Positions 24,372 to 33,930 of a DNA stretch of 64,000 nucleotides are shown in pieces. Where the stretch lies: assembly GCA_963377175.1 (NCBI GenBank), contig CAUJNA010000578.1:36001-100000 (forward strand), read 5' to 3'. The notes beneath the pieces were generated by a model. It saw nothing but the letters and a program-made list of their open reading frames with translations. It was not told the origin of the DNA and made no database searches. The stretch comes from Effrenium voratum. Lineage: Eukaryota; Sar; Dinophyceae; Suessiales; Symbiodiniaceae. Numbering within the stretch: the first letter of the stretch is position 1; each line of letters starts with the position of its first letter. The position numbers were made by a program, and so were the translations under genes.

Positions 24372-27300
24372 GTGGAGTGGCTGCGCCAAGAGCTCGAACG
24401 ATGCCAGGCGGAGTCAGAAGACAACTGCTTATGTTTCTTGAGAACTCTCTTGGAGTCACCGCCAGCGCCCTAAGCATTGGACGGAAGGTCTTGGAATACC
24501 TTACTCTTTGCAAGGTCCTGGAAAGCCTTGGAAATGGTTGGTTGGTTGGTGTTATTTCAGGCGGAGCGGACCTTTGCGGAGGAGTCTCAGCGGGAGCTTG
24601 AAGCGAGGGTGGAGTGCCTGGTGCCCAGAGGGGCCTGCCGGTGTGTGTGGGTGTGTTGCCTGAAGTTTCGCTCAAGTAGGCCGTGAAGGGCAAGGAGAAA
24701 CCCGTTGGCCACCTCACCCAAAACCTGGCGGGTAATCCAAGAAGTGTTCATCCAAGTAGAGTGATGGTTCCTCTTCAAAGAGCGAAAGATGTCTGAAGTG
24801 TTCACGCGGAGAGGTGGCCTTCAAATCCCAGATTGATATGCTTCATCCTTCTGCCCAACATGTTTTGACACATGGTCAATCTGGCGCGAGACAAGCGTCT
24901 CACGAAGCCCCATGCTTGCGAGCATCAGTTTCAAGCACGTTTTGGCGACGAGGCCAGCGTCAAGCCTTCGAAGCAGAGAGGCCGAGCTTGGGTTTGGTGC
25001 GAGCAACGGTTCACCCAGATCCGACCAGGAAGACAACCTCCGAGTAGCCTCAATTCTCATCCGGTTGGCTGGCTTCTACGTGCTTGCCCTTAAGATGCAT
25101 ACGCAAATGAGACCTGCACCTTTTTCCTTAGCACTGGGACGGCGTGCAGTCCAGGCATATGATGCACACTTTCAGAATTGCTCGCCTCTTCCTCCTCACC
25201 TGGGATCTGACATCAGCGCTACTGTAAGGCTTTGCGAAGCCCAACGGGCGTAGAAGACTGAAGGTTTCACAGCCATGGGCGATTTGCAGTTTGTGTTTCG
25301 CCCTTTTATTTTTTTTGGCCGGGGGGGGGGGGGGGCAGAACGTTGTAGCACATGCCTCCAGGGCTTGAACCCCCATAGGCGTCTCTAGAAATCCAACCAG
25401 TGGTGATGGACACCCGAATGTTCGATTATGCTTGTTTTGGACGCTCCCCAACAGGCGCAGGCCCTGTGTAGGCCCCGGTGGTGCCACGGTTCATTGGAGG
25501 AGGTCAAAGGCTGGCCATGAAAGGTTCTTAGAAGCTAGGGTTGGGAGGAAACCAACAGCTTTCAGTGGCCTGGGGTTTGATCAGGCAGCAGATGTTGCGC
25601 CGAATGGCGCACTTGGAGTCGGAGCGCCGCCGGGACCCTCGGAGGATGCGAGCTGTGCAGCATGTCCTGATTAACGTGACTCAACCAATCTGGCTGTGGG
25701 TCAAAACCAATGGTACCATTTTGGGGTAGGTGCACCACTCATTTTAGTCTATTTTAGTGGGGATTGGGATGTTCACTGGGGGTACGGGCTTTTGACCCCT
25801 GACCATATAGAGCACACATGAGCAAACATATGTGTGGACAATTTGGAAACACACGCATGAAGATACGTGTTTGTATGCAGATCTGTATTGTTGAACATGT
25901 ATGTGCGTTTTCTTGGTGCATGTGTCACTGCAGGGCCCACTCTAATGAAGTTTAGCTACCCGGGATGAGCTCTGAACTCCAAGCCCGCAGAATCCATGTA
26001 CTAGGTATGTGGTCGAAATGGCTTCGGGGACGGCGCGGGATAGCGCAAGAGAGAAAGAGAGAGAGAGAGAGGTAAGCACAAGAGCCAGATTATGCGGACC
26101 CACACTTAGATGGAACAATTTCACTGGGCAGAATGTCAAAGAGTCAAGGTTTTTTCTTGGGCCCACCTGTGAACCAAACAGCGGGCACAGGATTCTAGCT
26201 GCGACGCGCTACCGCTCTGCAGCATGAGCCTTTGCCGGAAAATCAGGGCGTGGTTTCGTTGACGGTCTCTTTTCGCCGCAGCTGCTCCCTGTTGCCGGGT
26301 CACCAAAAGGTGTGCAGCATTTAGTTTTCTCCCGTAGCTTGCTGTGGGTGTGCCCTCTCCATGCCTACTCCCAGCGGCAGCTCGGACCGGCTGGGCGAGC
26401 AGCAGGCGGAGTGTGGACATCGTGCATGCGCGTTTGGAACCTGTACTTGTTTCATATCATCCTTTGGCTGAACCCCGGAGAGGGGGACCAGGGATCTGAG
26501 ATAGACTGCATGGCTGCGTGGGGTCCGAGGGTGGAAGAGCGTGGAGAGTGCTGCGGGCTTGGTGCATATGTTTCTGGTTTGAGTGAGTCAGCCCAAACTT
26601 CAATGCGTGACGACCAAACTCTTCTGGCCAGAATGACCCACGCATTGGCTTCAGAGTCATTGAGGCAAGCCAAGTTCGGCCACCACACCCGCGGCTGGCA
26701 GATTTCTTCCGGGGCTCGCTTAGCCGATCTAAATGCCTATGTTTGAGGCAGGGGTCCCCTACATTTCCCTTAGCCGGTCTCAATATCATCCAATGCATCG
26801 GCGTTTCATCTTGGTGGGTGTGTGGACGGAACTCTTCAGGTGGATGAGCTGAAGCAGCAACTGAGGCGGGAAGTGGAAAGCGAGCCAGCCCTTGTTTTCC
26901 CGGAAGTCAATATGTTCCCTTTCATAGAGGCTCCCCTGAGGGAAGCCACAGGTGACGGTACGTGTTCACCCACTCTGACCGTGCAAAGCTCGAATGCTTG
27001 TCAACCATGAACCTCCCAAAAAACTAAAACAGTGGTTTCCAATTTGGTTGAGGGTTGAAGCCAACCTGAAAAGGGTACCCCTAAAAAACACGCAGTTCAA
27101 CAAGCCGACCTGGATTGGACCTGTGCCATCTACTTTCACCCATTTGTCACCCACATTTCTCTTTTTGGGAGGGGGGAACCTGCAGGCCCATCCGGTCGAA
27201 GCGACCTTTTTCACGACTCCGCAACAGGGGAGTCTCCGACGTCTCTGCGTCCGCGTCTCCATGCGCGTCTCCGCGTCTGAGTCGTCCCGAGGCAGCAGCT

Positions 27301-30300
27301 GAGGCGCGACCTGGAGGATCTGCGCCAGGAGCTGCGGCAAAGCTACGGGGCGAGCCTCGAGGTCTTGTCCAGCCGCGTGGCCAGCCTCGCGGCCCGGCTT
27401 CGGGGCCGGTTGCCTGGGGAGGTGTTTGAGCGACCGGCCGGACGGAAGTTGTGTGTAAACTACAGGTGCTTAAAAAGTGTAACGGGCATGGCCCAGTGGC
27501 CGGTGGTTTGGTTTCTGAGGTGTTTGTGGGTTCGCATTGTTTGCACTTTGTTTTTCTCCCCTTTGCTTTGTGGTACGACTTGCGTTTGGGCAAGTCGTGA
27601 TGTCCTTGCCTTTCCGGACTTGGCGTTTTGTGGCATCCCTGCCCAAGGAGGCTCGGATGAAGACCCATCCCATGGTCGTGAAAGCCAGCACGGATGACAT
27701 TGCTTCGACCTCTGAGAGCCCAGTGCTCAACGTCAACCGGGAAACAACATGGGACAGTGAGGGCCACTCTGTGAATGTGGGGGAGGCTCAGTCGGTCCCA
27801 CATGAAGATGGCCGTCTCACACACGCAGACATCGCAATGCTGAATGAGGCGAATGAGGGGATTCAGAATCAGAACTGCATGGCGAACCTCACACAGGGAG
27901 TGACGGAGGAGGAATCAAAAGATCTCACAGCCTCCCAGGCGCTGCGTAAGGGGAGCTATGGTTCTGTCGCCATCAGCGAGAGTGTATGGAGTTTTCCACT
28001 TGTTTTCGGCCTTGCAAGAGCTGGGCGCTTTGATTCCGTCTATTCCGTGCTGCTGCTCCTCCTGAACTTGGGCATGCAGGCTATGTTCTCGGGCATCTTG
28101 ATGTCCGAGGGCTTCATGGGGTCCGACTTCTCGCATGAGGCCAGGTGTGTTTCGGCACAGTTTTTTTCTTCCTGGAAACTCGCGCTGGACACGGTTTTGC
28201 CGCCTCATTTAAACTTCCAAGTTTCCCTTTGAGGTATGGCATGGGTGTGCTTCTCATGCCCTTCTATCCCAGCAGAGATTGCTCAGCATGGTGTTGAGGC
28301 TCTCACTGGATCCCCCCTCCTGCCAACACGGAACAACCCATCCTTTGGCGAAGGCCGACCCAAAAAACTTGCGCAACCACCCGAACCCACCTGACTTGGT
28401 CCATTGAGGTGGCTACATTCAGTTCTCCATGCGACAGGGTCTAGTCTGTTCGCCAGAGGGTCTTTTTCTTTGTTTGCAGTGCCGAAGCCAGGTCTCGCAC
28501 GCGAAGCTTTGGCGGACCAGCGTGGCCCACGACATCAAGTATATGGACCTAGCGGCCACCAGCCTGGCGACCCGGGTCTGCAAGGATGCCAGAAGGGGGA
28601 AGGTGGTGGGGGGCATGGGGGGATGGGGATGCGGGCGAACTGAAGCACCAGAGAAGTATGCCATGTTTTTTTTCTTTAAAAAAGGGGACACCTTCATAAG
28701 GGCCCTGCCCACCAGAAATGGTTCAAAGTCCATTTGCCAGGACGATGGTGCGTTGATCTTGGCGCCTAAGCAAGCAACCCTGATCAGCAACATCAACAGC
28801 TTCATGGGCTTGAAAGTGGACCAGTTTACGCCGGGGCCGTTCCAGCTTCTTGGCCGATCAGCTTGCTGGTGCCCCCGGCTTCCGGCTTGTTTCCAGTTTG
28901 GAGATGGTACTAAGGCCTGGAACTCTGCTTTGCATACTTTGCATCCTCCTCTGGAGCCTGTGTGTTTACAAGGAGTTCCGCGCCCTCTCGCTGTCTGCAG
29001 AAGCGTTGCTGCAGCTGCCGCGGTCGCGCGGAACGGTGCTTCAGAGCAACATGCTCATGAGCTTGTCCAGAGGCCGCTTGGCAATTCTGCTGGGGGTGTC
29101 CATGATCCGTGCGGTGATCGCGGGCGTCCTGTTGGGCGCTGGAATTCTCTGGCTGGCCCGCACCACATCCATCACAGAGCTGATGCTCAATGCCGTGGCT
29201 TTGAATGCGATCCTCGACGTGGATGAGTTCCTCTTCGCCGGGTTCACGCCCATTTCCATGCAGCTGGCGGTCCGGAAGCTGCAGCCCGTGAGGATCAGGT
29301 ACAGCGCCCGCCGCAGCCACGTGGAGTCCGTTACGCTCATGGTCCTCCTGGCGACCACCATGCTTGTCCCTTACTTCGTCCTACTGAAGCCACAGTCGGA
29401 CACAATGTTGCAGGTGAAGTGGGAGCTCTGCGGTGGCAACCGCACCTTCGTGGTGTCCCGCAATGCGGAGACGCAGCTCATCTCTGGCTTGGTAACGGAG
29501 GACAGCCGAACTGTCGATGAGCTGTCGGTGAGTGAAATAGCGGTGGACACGCACAAGTTCCAATCGCCTTACGAGCCGGCTGTCTACATTTCCTTCGCAA
29601 CAAGCCAGGCGCAGCTGAACCGAGATCGCATTGCATCTTTGGAGCAGGAGACGCAGAGTTTCACCTTTTGCGTTGAGACGGACTACTTGCATGAGAATGG
29701 AACGCTGCACCATGACACCAACCTGGAGCCCATTGTTTTGAGCCGATTGCGGGCTGCGGCTGCAGCACTGGGCCGGTTTGACGTGTCTGGGTGCGAGGAT
29801 GTGGCTGACCTGTGCCTCCTGCCCTCTGCGCGCCTGCTGCGGATGATTTGTGGCGACACGTGTGGCTGCACCGACCCTTTGTCCTCTGGATGGCACCTTG
29901 CCCAAGGTTTAACCGTTTGCCAGGTTTACTTTGGCTGTAAGCCATGCCCAAGTACCCAAGAATGAAATGACGGGTGTAGACATTTAGTGCTGGCACCACC
30001 TGGGACGTATTTCACAAGGGCAGCCCCTTTAATTTTTGTTGTTTGTGATGGGGTATCTTGGTTGACCAGCCCCCCGCCAAGTGAAGCAGCTTGTCATGGA
30101 AGTTTCTTTTCGCATGGTTGTCGCTGGTCGGGTCAATTGAGCTAAGCAATTGCCTGTCAGACCTTCACCTGTGTAAAAGTTGGGATAGACAGTGCCGCAG
30201 GATCCAAGAAGTTCGGCATCTTCTATCTCAGGTCTTAATTGTTGAACTGGCAATGACATGGATGCGATGCCTTGCGCCTTGCTGGGGCCCCTCCGGTTGA

Positions 30301-31739
30301 ATGTGCTACTTGGCGGTCCAAACCAGCAGAGCAACAGTTGTTTTTGTACGTCCAGGATGTGGCAAATTCTGACCGACAGTTTGACACCCAAGGTTGGTCT
30401 CCCAGGCCCGTTGAATCAAGGCTTGTTTGCTCCCGGGTAGGATCTTCAACCTCTCACTTTCAGGCCCCCCTGGGTCCGGGGGCGGTTTCGAATTGGGAAT
30501 GGCGTGTGGACCAGGACCCCAGGGGGCGGCACTAAGGACCGGATTCTTTTTTGTTTGTTTTTTGTTCGTTCCTTTTTTCCGTTTCGGTCCGATGAGCACC
30601 TGGTTCATGATTCCCTTTTCGCCCTCGGAGCGACAGTGCCTTTTTTTTTTCTCTTCTTGTTTTTTTGCGGCCCCGCGCCGGCCCGCGTGGCAGAAGCCGC
30701 AGCCGTGGGTGGTTCGGGCTCACGCCCGGTTCAGCGGGCTCACAACTGACTTGGGGAGATCGTGTCTTTGGCGGTGACAGCAGCCAGGTGGGAGAGCAGT
30801 TGGTGCGCGTCCAGCAGATCCAATCAACTCAGAGTGCTTTTGCTGCCATCCTGGAGGACGGCTTTGTGGTGACAAGAGTGTTCAGCAGATCAAAACAAGT
30901 GCAGGTGCTTTTGCTGCCATCCTGGCCGACGGCTCCGTGGTCGGTGGTTCGGGCTCACGCCTGGGTGGAGCGGGCTCAGGCCCGGGTGGTTCGGGCTCAC
31001 GCCCGGGTGGTTCGGGCTCACACCCGGGTGGAGCGGGCTCACAACTGACTTGGGGAGATCGTGTCTTTGGTGACAGCGGCCAGGTGGGAGAGCAGTTGGT
31101 GCGCTATTGCCGCCATCCTGGAGGACGGCTTTGTGGTGACAAGTGTGTTCACTTTTGCTGCCATCCTGGCCGACGGCTCCCTGGTGGGTGGTTCGGGCTC
31201 ACGCCCGGGTGGAGGGGGCTCACGCCCGGGTGGCTCACGCCCGGGTGGTTCGGGCTCACGCCCGCGTGAAGCGGGCTCACAACTGACTTGGGAGATCGTG
31301 TCTTTGGCGGTGACAGCAGCCAGGTGGGAGAGCAGTTGGTGCGCGTCCAGCAGATCCAATCAACTCAGAGTGCTTTTGCTGCCGTCTTGGAGGACGGCTT
31401 TGTGGTGACAGGTGTGTTCAGCAGATCAAAGCCCTGGGTGACGGCTCCGTGGTGGGTGGTTCGGGCTCTCGCCCAGGTTGTTCGGGCTTCTGGCTCGGGC
31501 GCGGGTGGCGCGGGAATCGGGACATTGTCTTCATGCATTTGGTCAGTGTCAACCTGGCCCTTTTTTCGGGGCGATTTTCGGTAACGCACCGGCTTCCCCC
31601 TTCTTCCCCCCTCCTTCCCCTTGTTTGTTCTAGCCGTTTGGCTGGCAATGACGCATGCGGAGCCAGTCCCGGGCCTGATCCCGAGCGGGCCACCGCTGGG
31701 GGGAGGCTGCCCGGTTTGTGGCTCTGGTACACCAGAAGC

Positions 31740-31818
<79 letters not shown>

Positions 31819-32654
31819 CAGGTGAAAACGGGTTTGTTTTCCTGGCAAGCAGGCAACAAGTTCAGTTTTTTGGGCAGGGGGTAGCCACCAAGTATAGGAT
31901 AGGGGGGGCTGGGGCGGATGAGGCACAAGGTGCCGGCGCACGGGTGCACGGATTCCTGCCTGCAGCTGGCCCGGGATGAGATGGCCACTCTGCCATGCCA
32001 GGACCAGCCGATTGGCCCCAGCGCCTGGGCCTGGTGATCAACAGGAATTTGGGGAGAATTGGGCTGAACCATTCCGATTTTTCGAGTGTAAAGCCCAAGG
32101 CATGTGCACTGGACCATTGTTTGGGGTTGATGAGCTCCTTTGAATTCGCTCCAGTTGGCCAAGCTTCGGGCGGAAGCCTTTTGGCTTGGAGGTCTGGCAA
32201 GCCTGAAGGGTGATGTTTTTGCTTGCAGGTCTTGCAGGCATTGGTCCAAACAGATGTGAATGGGGTACTGCCAAGAAGGCCACCTTTTTGGAGCAGAGAT
32301 TCCTTGCAGAGATTTACATCCAGTCGAGGTTGGTTGAACTTCTGGGATACGTACATCCCGGCCTTGTCGGACTTCTTCGTGGGGCAGAACATTTCGAAGA
32401 CCTCCTTTGGCCCGGAGATGCACATGATCAAGGATGTCATGAAGGCCAACGGCTGCTCAGCGCTCCAAGATCCCGCATATCAACTTGACGTGGCCTCCTC
32501 GACGTCGTGGTGTGAAGGTGACCCTTCCCTTTTCCGACCACTCTCCTGGGTTTGCCCCGAGAGCTGCGGCTGTTTGGGTGAGAATCCGCCTCTCTCGTGT
32601 CCTACACGTTGTGCACGTTGGAATGAGTCTTCGCCCAATTTGACCTTGGATTGA
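24372..32654 (+). CDS. gene A: coiled-coil, multi-pass membrane protein with Cys-rich tail (5' end not found)
   Basis: Predicted exons: 24372-24407, 24561-24595, 25585-25651, 26840-26853, 27292-27418, 27648-28139, 28492-28584, 28741-28844, 28915-29892, 31923-32014, 32329-32654 (TGA). From 27292 on, this gives 736 residues in continuous phase, confirmed against paralogue B. Order: heptad-like segments (VEWLRQELERCQ, then LRRDLEDLRQELRQ); an acidic linker; a membrane segment IYS/VYSVLLLLLNLGMQ; TLLCILCILLWSLCVY; a further hydrophobic pair around ILWLARTTSITELM; LMVLLATTMLVPYFVLL; an extracytoplasmic domain with N-glycosylation sequons (NRT, NGT); and a Cys-rich tail (CGDTCGCTDP, WVCPESCGC). Function unknown; I recall similar proteins only as uncharacterised. 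The exons before 27292 are less certain, especially the 14-nt one. The 2-kb intron 29893-31922 holds minisatellites. Confidence 0.75.
27648..28139 (+). CDS. gene A exon: acidic linker and first membrane segment
   Basis: This 164-codon exon begins EARMKTHPMVVKAS, runs through a Glu/Asp/Asn-rich linker and ends in the first hydrophobic segment, then GSDFSHE. It exits through a GC donor (28140-28141) in phase 0. Paralogue B is continuous across this point, so the following intron is absent from B. The linker differs from B's, which has ATPGN repeats instead. Confidence 0.75.
28915..29892 (+). CDS. gene A exon: membrane core and extracytoplasmic domain
   Basis: This 326-codon exon runs from PGTLLCILCILLW through LARTTSITELM, ILDVDEFLFAGFTP and the last membrane segment into a soluble domain ending CGCTDPLSSGW. 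It corresponds to parts of two exons in B, because B has an intron after VEQ (35539-35846) where A is uninterrupted. Bases 29516-29637 are identical to 35407-35528. The exon ends before GC at 29893-29894. Confidence 0.85.
30690..31440. repeat. compound minisatellite in gene A intron
   Basis: Two repeat types alternate. One is a G/C-rich 16-19 bp unit (GGTTCGGGCTCACGCCCG) in runs of one to five or more. The other is a roughly 115-150 bp unit starting CTGACTTGGGGAGATCG and containing GGTGACAGCAGCCAGGTGG, with copies at about 30747, 31046 and 31282. The middle copy has an internal deletion. The nested pattern implies amplification of a composite unit. Confidence 0.85.
31742..31817. repeat. CT dinucleotide microsatellite
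   Basis: About 75 bp of CT repeat with one CTTT interruption, within the large intron of gene A and about 105 bp before the acceptor at 31922. It could lengthen the polypyrimidine context of the intron; no function is shown. Confidence 0.9.
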
Positions 32655-33059
32655 TCATTTTGCATGTGAGTCAGCTGCTAAGCGCAGTTTCAGAAGATTC
32701 ACAGGATCACAAGAGGGCCAAGCCGCAAGGTGCCTGTGAAGCAGGCCCGAGCAAAAAGCTTGGCCCAAACCTGCTATGGTACGTCGTGGTGTGAAGGTGA
32801 CCCTTCCCTTTTCCGACCACTCTCCTGGGTTTACCTAGAGAGCTGTGGCTGTTTGGGTGAGAATCCGCCTCTCTCGTGTCCTACACGTTGGGCACATTGG
32901 AACCAGTCTTCGCCCAATTTGAACCTGGATTGATAATTTTGCATGTGAGTCAGCTGCTAAGCGCAGTTTCAGAAGATTCATAGGATCACAAGAGGGCCAA
33001 GCCGCAAGGTGCCTGTGAAGCAGGCCCGAGCAAAACGCTTGGCCCAAACCTGCTATGGT
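32502..33059 (+). repeat. 279-bp tandem duplication of gene A last exon and 3' flank
   Basis: Two adjacent copies (32502-32780 and 32781-33059) start ACGTCGTGGTGTGAAGG and end CTGCTATGGT. Copy 1 contains the last 50 codons of gene A with its stop plus 3' flank. Copy 2 repeats this with scattered substitutions, including WVCPESCGC to WVYLESCGC and TRCARW to TRWAHW. Confidence 0.92.
32781..32933 (+). pseudogene. duplicated terminal-exon fragment of gene A
   Basis: Coding part of copy 2 of the tandem duplication. The frame is open through the TGA at 32931-32933, but two Cys codons conserved in A and B are lost (PESCGC context to LESCGC with C to Y, and TRC to TRW). There is no upstream exon of its own, and A's stop codon precedes it. 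It could act as 3' UTR or as a rare alternative last exon; a decaying fragment is more likely. Confidence 0.65.
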
Positions 33060-33446
33060 AGCTACATGTTCGAAGCGCATGCTTTGGCTTTTCGTCGCTG
33101 AGTCTATGTAGACCGCCACAAGTTTTTTTCTTGTTGAAAGCGACAACGAAGTGACGCCAGCCGCGGTCTCGGGGTACGCATCCCTAAGACCTTTCCATTT
33201 TTGACTTGGCATCCTCAGCAGAGCTGGGAGATGCAGGCCGTACAGTTAAAGAGAAAGATCTTGAGCTGCTGTGCTCGTGTCCTGTATTTTTTTGGGGGCA
33301 ACATTTGCTCAACAATCCTTCCCTGGGTTGTGCCACGTTCCCATATGCAGTGGACGCACAGAGCACCATGTCCTTGCAGAAGTTGAAGGGCATTTGGTTT
33401 CAAATTTACGTCCTCACACCCGGCGGCCTAGCTTGGGAAGCGCTTT

Positions 33447-33545
33447 GACATCACAGCTGTTGTTATTTTGGATTTCCTCGTTTTGGACTCTCCAAGCAAG
33501 TGAGTGAGCGACTGGTGATTCCAAACAAAAACACCCCGGTTCCAT
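33447..33545 (+). repeat. dispersed repeat pair, copy 1
   Basis: It contains GTTGTTATTTTGGATTTCCT and AGTGAGTGAGCGACTGGTGA followed by TTCCAA. The same words in the same order are found at 40226-40315. It lies upstream of gene B. Confidence 0.7.
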
Positions 33546-33582
33546 CCAGAGTTTTTTGTGTGGATTTCACACCTTTTGATTC

Positions 33583-33720
33583 ACGTTGCCCTGTGCAAGT
33601 TGCTCAGCGCAAGTCGCTCTGTGCAAGTTGCCCTGTGCAAGTTGCTCAGCGCAAGTCGCTGTGTGCAAGTTGCACTGTGCAAGCCGCTCAGCGCAAGTTG
33701 CTTTGTGCGAGTTTCTTTGC
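33583..33720. repeat. minisatellite upstream of gene B
   Basis: About 135 bp of imperfect 11-21 bp units of the form TGTGCAAGTTGCTCAGCGCAAG. It ends about 210 bp before the first possible ATG of gene B. Open frames in both directions here are low-complexity translations of the repeat. Confidence 0.8.
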
Positions 33721-33930
33721 GCAGTTTGTATCTGCCAGTTGTTGCGCTCTTCTTTGTCCTCCTTTTGTGCTTCAAAATTGAGATTTTGGAGCTGGAACTG
33801 CGAGAGCGCTACTTTCGTACTGAAATGTTGGGAGTTTATCCGTTTATCCTGCCGGCGGACAAGGGGGACTCGCCGATTACCAGAACACGCACGCACTATC
33901 ACACAACTACCCTGAAACCATCCCAAAACA

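Larger units (their letters stand above)
29893..31922 (+). other. large repeat-filled intron of gene A
   Basis: GC-AG intron with GCAC repeated at both boundaries (GATG|GCACC and ATGAG|GCACA). The matching intron in B (36092-36272) is only about 180 bp. The extra length comes from unique sequence, a compound minisatellite (30690-31440) and a CT microsatellite (31742-31817). Open frames inside, including one of 110 codons rich in Gly-Ser, are translations of the minisatellite. Confidence 0.7.

Noticed and set aside
23806..24717. 303-codon open frame on the minus strand
   Set aside because: It overlaps + strand exons with coiled-coil sequence and in-phase splice sites, and shows no domain or plausible protein composition.
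30937..31269. Gly-Ser-rich 110-codon frame
   Set aside because: It lies in the large GC-AG intron of gene A and is the translation of a minisatellite.
31739..31817. possible CRISPR-like or tandem-array element
   Set aside because: Plain CT microsatellite; no repeat-spacer structure, and the genome is eukaryotic.
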